Translations under genes and position numbers: made by a program
Assembly: GCA_016714165.1 (NCBI GenBank)
Contig: JADJNU010000002.1
Location: 186,001-250,000 of the forward strand
Reading direction: 5' to 3'
Length of the DNA stretch: 64,000 nucleotides
From: Bdellovibrionales bacterium
Lineage (GTDB): Bacteria > Bdellovibrionota > Bdellovibrionia > Bdellovibrionales > UBA1609
Part shown: positions 27,022 through 36,192 of the stretch, one piece after another
Numbering within the stretch: the stretch's first letter is position 1
Layout of the letters: each line of letters begins with the position of its first letter
Notes under the pieces: model-generated
Seen by the model: only the letters and a program-made list of their open reading frames with translations
Database searches by the model: none
Told to the model about the DNA's origin: nothing

Positions 27022-27462
27022 CTATTTGGCAAATCGTGGAGACAGTTTCCTTCCTTGTCCCGCTTTAAGATCTCCAGGGCGATATAGCCTTGGTTTCCTG
27101 GGGCCACTTAGCTTTGCTGCTGATGGTGGCCGAGAAGCGGGCACTACTGGTGGTGGGCTTGATGGCCCATTAACTGCTGCATCTGGCTGCGTCTGCCCAG
27201 CGGAGGGCTCTGTACTTCGACCACTTAAAATACCTTTATAGATTTCAAGAAAGCCAGCAGAAACAGAATCCTTAAACGTTTTGGAACAAACTTCCATTTT
27301 TTTCAAAAGCTGAGCTTTATTGATTTCGCACACTTTGGCTGAATCCAGTACTTTTGATCCGGGAGGCTCAGTTGGGGCAGGACATTCTTTAACATTGCCA
27401 ACTTTAGCAACACAATCATTGGCCTTAGTTTCAAGGCCAATCAAAGAAATCAAATCGACCAC
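27022..27462 (-). CDS. Hypothetical Cys-containing, proline-rich protein
   Basis: A 146-residue frame from a GTG at 27462 that overlaps the end of the 665-residue gene by 32 bases. It has four to five cysteines in the first half (DCVAKVGNVKECPAP, KVCEINK, EVCSKTF) and a basic, proline-rich second half. No export signal is visible, so the true start may differ. It is the last gene of a minus-strand group and is unrecognised. Confidence 0.55.
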   Translation of the reverse strand: MVDLISLIGLETKANDCVAKVGNVKECPAPTEPPGSKVLDSAKVCEINKAQLLKKMEVCSKTFKDSVSAGFLEIYKGILSGRSTEPSAGQTQPDAAVNGPSSPPPVVPASRPPSAAKLSGPRKPRLYRPGDLKAGQGRKLSPRFAK

Positions 27463-29428
27463 TGGACCATGAAGATCCCGACGTCGAATAGGTCAACTTC
27501 ATTGGGACATTATCCCCATCAGCTTCAAATTTATAGAGCCCAGCTAACCTGAGAGTAAAGCTTTTTTTTCTCTCATCGTTTTCACCAAACCAGATTTCAG
27601 AAACTACTTCTTTGCAATTGCTGATACATCTCATTGAAATTCTGACATCACTAGGTGACCCATTGACATTCTTGATATCCATGATGACGGTTTTTCCATC
27701 GAGAACGGTCGCGTCGAGAGCCACATTCATACCCTCATCTGTGCGCTTTCTCAGATCAAGGCCGTTTTCAGATATGGCCAAATCCACACCAAGTGTGGGG
27801 GGGCTCGAACTCCGATCAAGGCTTATTTGAAAATACGGAATTCGGAGAGCAAAAGTATCATGGTAGTGGTGTTGAAAAAGCTCAAGTAAAGCTATTTTGT
27901 CTGCAGAATTCAATTTGTCCGGAGATGTCCCAGTCAGAGATGTATAAACGGAAAGTGATTGATCAGAGTCTCCGCCCATCCGGCTTTTAGGAACGCCCGT
28001 AATAATCGCCTCGATCGCTTGACGTGTAAGAGCTTTCATTTTGTCCCAAGTTTCTGAAACAATAAACGGTGGTTTTTCAGGAGGGGTCACTGGCTGCTGC
28101 TTCTTTGGCTCAGTAAGATCACTGGGTGCGGGAGGCGTCGGTGGTGGAACGGCTTTCGGAGTTTCTTCAGGTGCCCCTTTTGCGGGCGTCGCCGACGGGG
28201 GGCTAGAATAGACCGCGTCGTATTTCTTGATGCGCGGAGCCGACGGCGGACCACCTGCTGGTGGCGGCGTTGGCGCTGCCTTTTCTCCATCTGCTGGTGG
28301 CGGCGTTGGCACTGCCTTTTCTCCATCTGCTGGTGGTGGCGTTGGCACTGCCTTTTCTCCATCTGCTGGTGGTGGCGTTGGCGCTGCCTTTTCTCCATCT
28401 GCTGGTGGTGGCGTTGGCGCTGCCCTTTCTCCATCTGCTGGTGGTGGCGTTGGCGCTGCCTTTTCTCCATCTGCTGGTGGTGGCGTTGGCGCTGCCTTTT
28501 CTCCATCTGCTGGTGGTGGCGTTGGCGCTGCCTTTTCTCCATCTGCTGGTGGTGGCGTTTTCATTTCGCCCGTTAGCGGCGTGTCCCCAGCCTGATCGCC
28601 AGGAGGTAGTGCATCGGTCGATCCACCAGTATCAGTTCCTTCAACAACAGCGGGAGGAACAACCGAATCCCCCGAACCCGGTGGGATGGTCGGGGCAACT
28701 ATCGTTCGAGCCACTCCCTCTCCTGCCGCCAGTAATTTCTTCGCATCTTCAAAAGTCCTCAAACGTGATCCCAAGGTGGAGGCGACAATCTGACCAGACC
28801 CCGTCTCATTATTAATTTTAAATATGAAACCGGCCTTTGCCTCACCACTTGATATGAAAACCAGAAAATTTTCGCAGCCTTCATAACAGGTGGCCCGAAA
28901 CTCCACATCACCTTCATTAATTTTCAAGTAAGTCTCGCCTAATTGAAATTCTCCAGTAACAACGACAGATTTAGCCTGTGATTCAGGACCGATCACAGCA
29001 TAAATATTCGATCGTCGCAGGCCCTCTCGTGCAGCAACAATTGCTGAATCAGTCTGACCTCTTTGCTGATCAACTGACGAGCCAACTTTACTTAAATCTG
29101 CTGAAACTCCAAGGATTATATCGGCAGCGGACTCTGGCAACAAACGATTCAGTCCTTCAAGATCATTTACCTCAGCTTCACTCTTTCCCAGCAATACTTT
29201 GGCGATAATCTGGCGGAGACGCAAAGACTTCTGCTCAGGAGATAATGTCGCAAAGCTACCTGGCCCTGGTTTTCCAGGATATATACCGAGAGTTGATGTC
29301 CCAGTTTTTCTGGGTCTAAAACCACCGTTATTCACGTTTCTTCCGCAGGCTACAATCACAGACGCTGTTGCAACAACAAGAGTTGCCACTTTTATCGAAT
29401 AACGCTTTCTTGATTTTATTCTCTTCAT
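27431..29428 (-). CDS. Large repeat-containing lipoprotein, hypothetical
   Basis: A 665-residue envelope protein with a lipoprotein signal (KVATLVVATASVIVACGRN, Cys at the lipobox). Residues about 150-220 look like a beta domain (QLGETYLKINEGDVEFRATC...), followed by a long Pro-rich linker made of eight-plus copies of TPPPADGEKAAP, and a second beta domain near the C-terminus (LALISEN-type strands, ISMRCISNCKEVVSEIWFG) that resembles the first in its cysteine-flanked strand (YEGCENFLVFISSGEA versus ISNCKEVVSEIWFGEN). So it may be two copies of one domain joined by an extensible linker. Function unknown. Confidence 0.8.
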   Translation of the reverse strand: MKRIKSRKRYSIKVATLVVATASVIVACGRNVNNGGFRPRKTGTSTLGIYPGKPGPGSFATLSPEQKSLRLRQIIAKVLLGKSEAEVNDLEGLNRLLPESAADIILGVSADLSKVGSSVDQQRGQTDSAIVAAREGLRRSNIYAVIGPESQAKSVVVTGEFQLGETYLKINEGDVEFRATCYEGCENFLVFISSGEAKAGFIFKINNETGSGQIVASTLGSRLRTFEDAKKLLAAGEGVARTIVAPTIPPGSGDSVVPPAVVEGTDTGGSTDALPPGDQAGDTPLTGEMKTPPPADGEKAAPTPPPADGEKAAPTPPPADGEKAAPTPPPADGERAAPTPPPADGEKAAPTPPPADGEKAVPTPPPADGEKAVPTPPPADGEKAAPTPPPAGGPPSAPRIKKYDAVYSSPPSATPAKGAPEETPKAVPPPTPPAPSDLTEPKKQQPVTPPEKPPFIVSETWDKMKALTRQAIEAIITGVPKSRMGGDSDQSLSVYTSLTGTSPDKLNSADKIALLELFQHHYHDTFALRIPYFQISLDRSSSPPTLGVDLAISENGLDLRKRTDEGMNVALDATVLDGKTVIMDIKNVNGSPSDVRISMRCISNCKEVVSEIWFGENDERKKSFTLRLAGLYKFEADGDNVPMKLTYSTSGSSWSSGRFDFFDWP
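28258..28563 (-). repeat. 36-bp tandem repeat array encoding a Pro-rich linker
   Basis: Eight near-identical 36-base units and a partial ninth, starting at 28258, 28294, 28330 and so on. Each encodes PPPADGEKAAPT. Units differ by single substitutions only. The array leaves several frames open on both strands, which are shadows. Confidence 0.95.
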
Positions 29429-29654
29429 ACACTCTCCCGATTCGATCGATTTTCAGTAATACAAGATATTTAAGGCTCGAAAACACCCCCTGAATGAAGC
29501 AAAAGGGATATTTCTCGCCCAAGCAAAAGCCGAGCAAAGGTGGTGCCAAGAAATTTAGGGGCTCTGGAGATATCAAATACTTCAATGATTGATCTCGTGA
29601 GTTTTAAACAAGAGAGACAGGATCTTGGGTGCAATTTTTGTCACTTCAAGACGA

Positions 29655-30680
29655 CTAGAGCCCATTTTCGGCAAATGAGTAATTGAACCCAACTCGCAAA
29701 TATCGTGCAGGATCTGCCCCATCGCTATCAGGAAAAGTGGCCTTTCCTGCCAAAACCTGAATTCCCCACTTTCGTGAGATTTCATAGCTTCCTATCAAAT
29801 TGAAATTCTTTGAGACTGAAGCATCCACAGCAGAAGCGCTCTGGCCCACCTCTGCACCTAAATACGCTTTCCCAAAACGACGGCCCAATTCTATTGAACC
29901 TCCATGGGTCACAAAGTTAGAAGCAAGTGCCACCGTTTCGGATGAAAAGAGCTGGCTAACACGATCATCAGAGAGCAGCTTCATGTCCCTGTCGTAGTCA
30001 AATTTTTCTCCATTTATTCGAACGAGCCAAGGAGTCCAACCGATATACTCAATTGAGATCTCCGAGGACGGACTTAAAATTCTGACTTCTCCCTCTTCAG
30101 ATGAAGCATTCTCGCTCGTCAAATTAATATTTCGAACCCCGATGCCTAACCGAAAATTCCAATTCTCACCATTTCGCTCGATTCCAGCAGCCAGCGCACG
30201 GCGACTGATCTCCCCCCGCTTTCCCCAGTATTCAATTTGCAGAGACACGACATATTCATCCAAGGGATCGGAGGAGACTCCGAGATAGATCGATCCGCTC
30301 CTAAAAGATTCTTCCTCTAAGCGATTTCGATGACTCGACGAACCCAACAAGAGGCGATAGTCATTGGCTAAATGAAAGTCAGCGTCAACACTGAATGAAC
30401 GATTTCCTTCGCCACTTCCAGTTCCACTCAAAAAAAGAACGTTGGGCGGCGGTTCCATCATTTTCTCAAAGGCAAAAAAATCGTCCCCTTTAACTTCTTT
30501 CTTACTTTCTCCAAAAATTTTTCCTGGCAAAGCTGTCGCCGCAAGAATCACCAGCAGAAGTTTCAAAGTGCGATAAAATCCATCTGCCTCTTTGCTGATT
30601 CCAGGTTCTCGCTTTCCAGGTTCTCGTTTTCCAGGTTCTCGTTTTTCAGATTCTCGCTTACGGCCTCGCTCATTTGTCAT
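29655..30680 (-). CDS. Exported outer-membrane barrel-like protein with charged N-terminal repeats
   Basis: A 341-residue protein. Before the hydrophobic signal (LKLLLVILAATALPGKIFG) lies an unusual 35-residue charged stretch with repeats of KREPG. The mature part is strand-rich with periodic aromatic and Gly residues and ends YLRVGFNYSFAENGL, as in outer-membrane barrels. ATG 30680 follows the upstream stop by two bases. The N-terminal repeats arise from 15-base tandem units, so the n-region length may vary between strains. Confidence 0.75.
   Translation of the reverse strand: MTNERGRKRESEKREPGKREPGKREPGISKEADGFYRTLKLLLVILAATALPGKIFGESKKEVKGDDFFAFEKMMEPPPNVLFLSGTGSGEGNRSFSVDADFHLANDYRLLLGSSSHRNRLEEESFRSGSIYLGVSSDPLDEYVVSLQIEYWGKRGEISRRALAAGIERNGENWNFRLGIGVRNINLTSENASSEEGEVRILSPSSEISIEYIGWTPWLVRINGEKFDYDRDMKLLSDDRVSQLFSSETVALASNFVTHGGSIELGRRFGKAYLGAEVGQSASAVDASVSKNFNLIGSYEISRKWGIQVLAGKATFPDSDGADPARYLRVGFNYSFAENGL
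30601..30660 (-). repeat. 15-bp tandem repeat, four units
   Basis: Three close copies and one diverged copy of CCAGGTTCTCGTTTT (plus strand), encoding KREPG repeats ahead of a signal peptide. Units are in multiples of three bases, so copy changes keep the frame. Confidence 0.85.
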
Positions 30681-30682
30681 GC

Positions 30683-31186
30683 TTATTCCCCTCTTTGGGA
30701 ACTTCTGTTCGATAAGCCATCCAGGCCTCCGATGCGTCCCTTGCGCCGTTCAAGGAATCTCTTTCGGAGTTCCTGACGCTTCACGGGTGAGAGGGATTTC
30801 CACTTTTTAAACCTTTGACGAAATCTCTGCTTCTGCTCCGGAGACATTTGTTGGAAGCGCCGCCATCGGCTCTTCATCTGTTGGCGACGCTCCGGAGAAA
30901 ATTTGCGATAGCGGTGCCAAGCACGTAGAATTCTCTGTTTCCTTTCGGGAGGCAGAGATTTAAATTTCTCCCATCGCTCCTGAGCCTTTTGTTGCTGTTC
31001 TGGTGTCAATGTTTCCCAGCGAGTTTTCCCTTCTGAAGCATCCCCACCAGAGGACAGATCGGGCGGCTGGACACCGCCCCCCCCCGTCGATTCTTCCTCA
31101 GCCAAAGCTGCGAAAGTCCAAAGAATAGATCCGGCACCTAACAAGCGAGTCATGGACATCGAGATAAAATTACGTCGATTCATCAT
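30683..31186 (-). CDS. DUF3106-like exported protein
   Basis: A 167-residue protein with a probable signal or Tat-like leader (MMNRRNFISMSMTRLLGAG, then TFAALAEEE). The mature part consists of four repeats of a basic helix with the pattern W-x-x-L-(S/T)-P-E-(Q/R): WETLTPEQQQK, FKSLPPERKQR, YRKFSPERRQQ, FQQMSPEQKQR, WKSLSPVKRQE. This is the DUF3106 style, resembling periplasmic metal or stress-sensing helical proteins. It closes an ECF sigma factor operon, so a stress function is likely by context. Confidence 0.8.
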   Translation of the reverse strand: MMNRRNFISMSMTRLLGAGSILWTFAALAEEESTGGGGVQPPDLSSGGDASEGKTRWETLTPEQQQKAQERWEKFKSLPPERKQRILRAWHRYRKFSPERRQQMKSRWRRFQQMSPEQKQRFRQRFKKWKSLSPVKRQELRKRFLERRKGRIGGLDGLSNRSSQRGE

Positions 31187-31340
31187 TCAACTCCTCATTT
31201 TCACTTTCCTCGATCATTGACATGTCTTCTTCGCTCTCAAGCATGTCCATTTCCATGAGCATGTCCAAATTGCGAAGGAGATCTGGGTCGACGTTCTGTT
31301 TGTTCTGCATCTCCAATTTTACCAATGAGCCTTCCATCAT
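31170..31340 (-). CDS. Small acidic leucine/methionine-rich protein (56 residues)
   Basis: Found by hand translation. ATG 31340 overlaps the upstream stop as TAATG, and the TAA at 31170 lies inside the next gene, so all genes here are coupled. The core LLRNLDMLMEMDMLESEED repeats the acidic Leu/Asp pattern at the C-terminus of the preceding protein. No signal peptide or membrane helix. Likely real because of the tight overlaps and shared motif; function unknown. Confidence 0.65.
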   Translation of the reverse strand: MMEGSLVKLEMQNKQNVDPDLLRNLDMLMEMDMLESEEDMSMIEESENEELNDEST

Positions 31341-31687
31341 TACACCTCATCCAATTCGGGAGTTTGCTCCAAAAGTTCCAAAGTATCTAAAAAATCCAAG
31401 TCTTCGAGCAAGTCCAACTCAGCCAACATATCAATGTCATCTCCTTTTGGTTTGACAGACAACAGTGGCGTCGCCGGATCCCACTTTCGTAACCTAGGCA
31501 AAAAGAAAAGGCTCACCGCTACGGCCACAAGAGACGACCAGACAGCACCTGTTGCGAATATCTGCTTCAAAAACTCCCGTCGATGCTTCTTCCTCAATTC
31601 TTGAAGTTCGGGTCCAACAAAATTCATCACTCGATTTTGATGATCGCGACTCGGCTTTTCGGAAATGACTGAATCCCACTTTTTCAT
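31340..31687 (-). CDS. Single-pass membrane protein, candidate anti-sigma factor
   Basis: A 115-residue protein: a short cytoplasmic N-terminus (about 45 residues), one membrane helix (IFATGAVWSSLVAVAVSLFFLP), and an acidic C-terminal tail with repeated Leu-Asp blocks (MLAELDLLEDLDFLDTLELL). It overlaps the ECF sigma gene by four bases. Size, topology and position match anti-sigma factors, but no zinc motif (HxxxCxxC) is present, so the assignment is by context. The tail motif recurs in the next small protein. Confidence 0.7.
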   Translation of the reverse strand: MKKWDSVISEKPSRDHQNRVMNFVGPELQELRKKHRREFLKQIFATGAVWSSLVAVAVSLFFLPRLRKWDPATPLLSVKPKGDDIDMLAELDLLEDLDFLDTLELLEQTPELDEV

Positions 31688-32238
31688 CCCGACACCCCCA
31701 AGGCCACAACCAGATTTCTCCGTGCTCGAAACAATAGCGATTTGAGTGACGGAACCGAAATACTCATATGAGCGGCCAACTCTTCATAGCTCAAATCCTC
31801 TGTCAACCAAGCCACCAAAACCAATCTCTGTGAATCAGGCAGCTGATCAATTTCCTTTTTTACTCGCTCAACCTCTGCCATATTCATGATCGTCTCCTCT
31901 AACTCCCTACGATCAGGGATTTCAAAATTCTCAGGCTCTCCTTCACTCGCTAGGGCTTCAAAAAGTCGCCGTTGATCCCGGATCATATTCAAGCAAGTGT
32001 GGCGAGTGAGAGTATAGATCCAGGCGATAAAATTTCCCGTGCCCTCGTATCTTTCAGCCGCTTTCACAACTTTTAGCCACACTTCTTGAGCCACATCCTC
32101 AGCTCTCTCTCGATCACCAATCAACCGACAAGCGTAACCCAAAGTTTTTCCACTGTGACGTTCAAATAGACGCCCAAATGCGCGTTGATCGCCCTTTCCA
32201 ATTTGGACCATTAGCTCGTCATCGCTCTGTTGACTCAT
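31684..32238 (-). CDS. ECF-family RNA polymerase sigma factor
   Basis: About 184 residues. Region 2 is visible as AFGRLFERHSGKTLGYACRL and DVAQEVWLKV and YEGTGNFIAWIYTLTRHTCL; region 4 as LPDSQRLVLVAWLTEDLSYE and the helix-turn-helix AAHMSISVPSLKSLLFRAR. The frame is open to 32289; ATG 32238 (MSQQSDDELM) fits the family. It heads a coupled operon with a candidate anti-sigma factor, two helical small proteins and a barrel. A good sigma-70-type promoter lies upstream. Confidence 0.92.
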   Translation of the reverse strand: MSQQSDDELMVQIGKGDQRAFGRLFERHSGKTLGYACRLIGDRERAEDVAQEVWLKVVKAAERYEGTGNFIAWIYTLTRHTCLNMIRDQRRLFEALASEGEPENFEIPDRRELEETIMNMAEVERVKKEIDQLPDSQRLVLVAWLTEDLSYEELAAHMSISVPSLKSLLFRARRNLVVALGVSG

Positions 32239-32315
32239 AATCCCTGTCCTTTGTGAATACCAGCCACAGAGGTCTGTCTGGAAACACACCCCTTGAAAAA
32301 AAGTTGCGCTCTCCC

Positions 32316-32345
32316 ATTATATATAAATTAATTCAATTAAAACAA
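32316..32345 (-). promoter_or_regulatory. Sigma-70-type promoter for the ECF operon
   Basis: On the minus strand TTGTTT (32340-32345) and TATAAT (32316-32321) are separated by 18 bases in an A/T-rich stretch about 80 bases upstream of the sigma gene start. The perfect -10 box makes it likely; the -35 matches four of six. Confidence 0.6.
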
Positions 32346-32450
32346 ATAGTTATCTGGCCCATTTGAGGCTGCTCGCACCCAGCCAAACTCAGTGACCGAC
32401 ATCCCATTTTTTTCGTTGCTCGCCCTTGGCGACAATGGTGCAATGTTTCT

Positions 32451-35384
32451 ATGCAACAGCAAATTCGTATTTTTGTCTCTCTCTTTTTATTGGTTCTCAG
32501 CTTTTCTTCTTCTCTCGCCAGCAGTGTTGATCCAAAAATAAAATGGCAGGTCCTTGAAACGGTTCACTTCAAAGTTATTTTTGACAGCAATCTAAAAGAG
32601 GTCGCTAGACTTTTTGCCTGGCAGGCTGAACGAGCGCACTTTTTTCTCCAGCCCATATTTAAGGAACACCCCGCTAAGACTCATATTCTCATCAACGACT
32701 CGACCGATTTTGCAAACGGGTTTGCTGGATTTTTTCCTCTTCCGATGATCACTGTGTTTCCAGTCTTGCCTGATGATCTTGACTCCATTGGATACTACGA
32801 CAACTGGGCGAGCGAATTGATGATCCATGAATACGCCCATATTTTGTCTTTTGAACCGAGCAATGGTTTTTATCGTCCCTTCAAATACGTTTTTGGTTCA
32901 ATCATTCATCCGACAGCGCTTCTTCCCTCGTGGTGGCTAGAAGGCCTTGCGGTCGAAATGGAAACTCGCTTTACTCAACATGGACGACTCAGATCGCCTC
33001 AGTACGGAGCCAGCCTCAGAAATCTCGTCCTCAGCGACCAACTCAATTCTGAGAGCATCGATCGAATCAATGCCTCAGATATTCCAAGCTGGCCGTTTGG
33101 ACAGCGCCCCTATCTCTTTGGCTCCCTCGTCTGGAATAGAATCATTCAAGAATCGGGGGTCGAAGTGACGTCCGCCCTCCTGCAAAGATATTCTCAGCGT
33201 GTGCCCTTTCTCCTCAATAGCCCCTTGCAAGATCAGACGAAAAAGACCTATCAAGAAGTCCTATCTGAGCTTTATCAAGAAATCGAAAAAAAGGTCGCCA
33301 CAGAAACATCCAAAATCTCGAAGGGACCTTTGCCGAAGGAGGTCCCATTTGATCACACTGGATCTGGCCAACACAGCCCCGTCATTTCTCCGAATCAAAA
33401 ATACCTCGCTTATCTCGCCTTTGTCCCAAAGCAAAGTGGGCAGATTCGACTCATTGAAAGAAACCCAGGGGCGAAGGAGAGCTTTTCAACAAAACCATTT
33501 CATCTTTTGCTGAAATCCGCCGGAACCAGTCGTGTTTCATGGCTCCATGATTCAAGTGGCATCATCTATGATCAATCTAAGATTTATATGCGACACTATC
33601 GCTTTCGCGATCTTTATCATTACGACCTCGCCAGCAAAAAGTCGAGGCGACTCACCCAGGGCCTCAGAGCCACTGAACCCGAAGTGAGTCCTAATGGGCA
33701 GCAAGTGGTCTTTGTGCAAAATGGACCTGCAACATCACAGATCTCCATTTTAAATTTGGCCGATAACAAAGTCAGGACCCTGTTTAAGCCCAAGAGATCT
33801 CTGTCCCGAGTCTCCCGGCCTCAATTTTTGGGACCGAACGAAATCATCTTTGGGGTTCACAATTCAAATGGCGAAGCAGGACTAATGTCCCTCAAGCTAA
33901 ATGAATCTGAACCTCGCACTGTTCTAAAAAATCTCATGCCCGTTCGCCAGCCTCGGGTGACAAAGAAGGGGCTCCTTGTTGTATCAGATCGCAGTGGAGT
34001 GAGTAACTTGTACTTGGCCAATAGCAATCTAACTGATGCAAAACCACTCACGAATTCCAAAACGGAAGTTCTCAACGGAGAGTTTGACTCCCTAACCAAC
34101 GAAATGATTTATAGCCAGCTGGCTAAAGATGGACCCAAATTATTTGGTGCTCCTTTTCTGCCAATGAGCTCAATCCCAAAACTGGAGCCCCTGATTGCAC
34201 AACACTGGAAGACGCCTCCCGAGGGGCCCAAGTTAAAAGATGTAAAGATGAGCGAAAGTGAATTTTCCTCCTGGCCCTACCTCTACCCTCGATATTGGAT
34301 CCCGTTTCTTTACCCTGTGGAGGGAGGGGTCTTGATACAAGGGAGCACCTCAGCGGGCGACCCCTTGGGCAAGCACTCCTATGGTTTGGATGCTTCTTAT
34401 GATTCTGTGACAAGAAAGCCCAGCTATGGATTTTCATACCTCAACAGAACCCTCCCCATTGACTGGACTCTCAGCTACGTTGAAAGCCAGCAGTATTTGT
34501 CAGGTTACGATGTCACTTTGACCAACCGATCTGCGGGCGCCAATGCTGGCTTTTATCTCCCCCTTTTGAGCGATCGCTTTCGCGGTGGCGTTGGATATAC
34601 CCACATTGAAACATCGAGTTTGGGATCTCACCTTAAGCGAGAAGGCCCTTCGACATTTTTTTCCTATTCCACTTATTCGCCAGATTCGGAAGAATCAGAT
34701 GAACCTAGCCCAGAAGATCTCACTGGAAACTACAACACCCAAGTTTCTTTGGCTCACACAGAATTTTTAGAGAGGTCTAATTTTATTGATTATGGTAGAT
34801 CTTCTTTTTCCTGGAACCAGATCATTTCAAAAGGCCTCCCACCCAACCACAGTTTCGTGACTCAATTAAGAGGAGCTTTTGCTCCCGATATGCCATGGAA
34901 TCTGGTTGTCCCTTTGGGCGATAAAACTGTGGGTGCCAATTACATCGCAAGCCTGGTAACAAGCTCGTTTCTCATGCGTGGATACCCTTCCACGACCTTT
35001 GTCGGTCGGAAGATTATAAATGGCAATTTTGAGTATCGCTTTCCGCTGGCCGACATTTATCGAGGCAAGGAACTTTTTCCTTTGTTCTTTAAAGATCTCA
35101 ACGCCGCACTTTTTGTTGATGCCGTTTCTGTGGATGGAGGCGCCTTTGATCAAGATGCCGGCGGATACGTCCAGTCTGGTTTAGGAAAGCCGTTCTGGGG
35201 TGCGGGAGGAGAACTCAAAATCTCTACAACCGTCGCATACCAGTTGCCACTGACATTTATATTGGGTGGTTACTATGGATTTGATCGGGAAAAATTGGGT
35301 GGATTCCAGGCCTTTTTTGGCATCGGAATAGAAGGCATTTCGGACGTTAATCAAATGCCAAAAAATTCCGAAAAATCAATGTAA
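32451..35384 (+). CDS. Zincin metallopeptidase, beta-propeller and Omp85-like barrel fusion
   Basis: A 977-residue exported protein (signal LFLLVLSFSSSLASS). Residues about 25-300 are a peptidase-MA-like zincin: MIHEYAHILSFE gives HExxH, and WWLEGLAVEMETRF supplies a third ligand Glu. Residues about 300-580 are a TolB/WD40-type propeller (HSPVISPNQKYLAYLAF, EPEVSPNGQQVVFVQN, repeated strands). The last 370 residues are strand-rich, with FLMRGYPSTTFVG near the end, a form of the RGY-type motif of Omp85/surface-antigen barrels, then FEYRFPLADIY. This suggests an outer-membrane barrel with periplasmic or surface protease domain. Similar architectures exist in Bacteroidetes/Bdellovibrio-type genomes but are poorly characterised. 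Confidence 0.8.
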   Translation: MQQQIRIFVSLFLLVLSFSSSLASSVDPKIKWQVLETVHFKVIFDSNLKEVARLFAWQAERAHFFLQPIFKEHPAKTHILINDSTDFANGFAGFFPLPMITVFPVLPDDLDSIGYYDNWASELMIHEYAHILSFEPSNGFYRPFKYVFGSIIHPTALLPSWWLEGLAVEMETRFTQHGRLRSPQYGASLRNLVLSDQLNSESIDRINASDIPSWPFGQRPYLFGSLVWNRIIQESGVEVTSALLQRYSQRVPFLLNSPLQDQTKKTYQEVLSELYQEIEKKVATETSKISKGPLPKEVPFDHTGSGQHSPVISPNQKYLAYLAFVPKQSGQIRLIERNPGAKESFSTKPFHLLLKSAGTSRVSWLHDSSGIIYDQSKIYMRHYRFRDLYHYDLASKKSRRLTQGLRATEPEVSPNGQQVVFVQNGPATSQISILNLADNKVRTLFKPKRSLSRVSRPQFLGPNEIIFGVHNSNGEAGLMSLKLNESEPRTVLKNLMPVRQPRVTKKGLLVVSDRSGVSNLYLANSNLTDAKPLTNSKTEVLNGEFDSLTNEMIYSQLAKDGPKLFGAPFLPMSSIPKLEPLIAQHWKTPPEGPKLKDVKMSESEFSSWPYLYPRYWIPFLYPVEGGVLIQGSTSAGDPLGKHSYGLDASYDSVTRKPSYGFSYLNRTLPIDWTLSYVESQQYLSGYDVTLTNRSAGANAGFYLPLLSDRFRGGVGYTHIETSSLGSHLKREGPSTFFSYSTYSPDSEESDEPSPEDLTGNYNTQVSLAHTEFLERSNFIDYGRSSFSWNQIISKGLPPNHSFVTQLRGAFAPDMPWNLVVPLGDKTVGANYIASLVTSSFLMRGYPSTTFVGRKIINGNFEYRFPLADIYRGKELFPLFFKDLNAALFVDAVSVDGGAFDQDAGGYVQSGLGKPFWGAGGELKISTTVAYQLPLTFILGGYYGFDREKLGGFQAFFGIGIEGISDVNQMPKNSEKSM

Positions 35385-35408
35385 AACAAAGCATCAAAGG
35401 GAAACTCA

Positions 35409-35969
35409 ATGCGCTCTCTGCTCCTGCTAGCTGTGCTTTTATCTGCTGATTGGGCTCATGCCTTCTCAATGGACACCAATCTGTTTTACCTCTCGGATAG
35501 CTTCAGCAATACCAGTGATTCCACTAGCACCAGAATGTTTGCAGACCTTTCTTTGAACCTGGATCTTGCAAACAAAGGACAGTTTACAATCGGCTGGGGC
35601 TATTCAATTCTCAACCTGGGAGACAACAATGGCACCACAGAGACAAGTTTCAGTCTGACAGAAATGGGACCCCGGTTTGGATACTACATTGATAAAAACA
35701 AAGCCTGGGCCATGTTTTTTACGTACAATTTGCAGGCAAAGGCAACCTACGATACGGGATCAAATCCCCTCGAATGGCGAGGGAGCAGTTATAAATTTGA
35801 GTTTGGCTACCGGCCCGAATTGTTTGAACGCCTTCGAGCCGGAATGCACCTCATCTACTACTCCGCCACCTTTGGCGAAGAGCTCTCCAATTCAACCACC
35901 TACACACTCATCAGTAACTCGCGCGCCATCATCTATCCGGCCTTTTCACTCAGCTATCACTTTGAGTAA
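35409..35969 (+). CDS. Small outer-membrane barrel-like protein
   Basis: A 186-residue protein with a signal peptide (LLLLAVLLSADWAHAFS) and strands such as FADLSLNLDLANKGQFTIGW, EMGPRFGYYIDKNKAWAMFF and a C-terminal IYPAFSLSYHFE. The terminal aromatic-acidic ending fits an outer-membrane barrel. It follows the metallopeptidase-barrel fusion gene by 24 bases and is likely in the same transcript. Function unknown. Confidence 0.75.
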   Translation: MRSLLLLAVLLSADWAHAFSMDTNLFYLSDSFSNTSDSTSTRMFADLSLNLDLANKGQFTIGWGYSILNLGDNNGTTETSFSLTEMGPRFGYYIDKNKAWAMFFTYNLQAKATYDTGSNPLEWRGSSYKFEFGYRPELFERLRAGMHLIYYSATFGEELSNSTTYTLISNSRAIIYPAFSLSYHFE

Positions 35970-36192
35970 CTTAAAACCAATAAGCAGATCGAACACTTCA
36001 GACATGGAGCCAGTCCAGCCGATTTTTGACCACTCGCTGTCAGAAGTTTCGACAGCCTAAACAATTAGATTTCAAAAGGTATTTACGGTTCGATGAGAAT
36101 TCAAAGAATGATGGATCAAAATGTGCAGGACATTTAAGATTGGCACGATTGTTGCGTCACATGTGAGTGAAAATGTCCTTGGAGGATTCCAC

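Noticed and set aside
28087..28815. Long open frames on both strands over the 36-base repeats (QMEKRQRQRHH and VVALALPFLHLL types)
   Set aside because: They are shadows of the tandem repeat in the real lipoprotein frame; the repeat length is a multiple of three and leaves all frames open.
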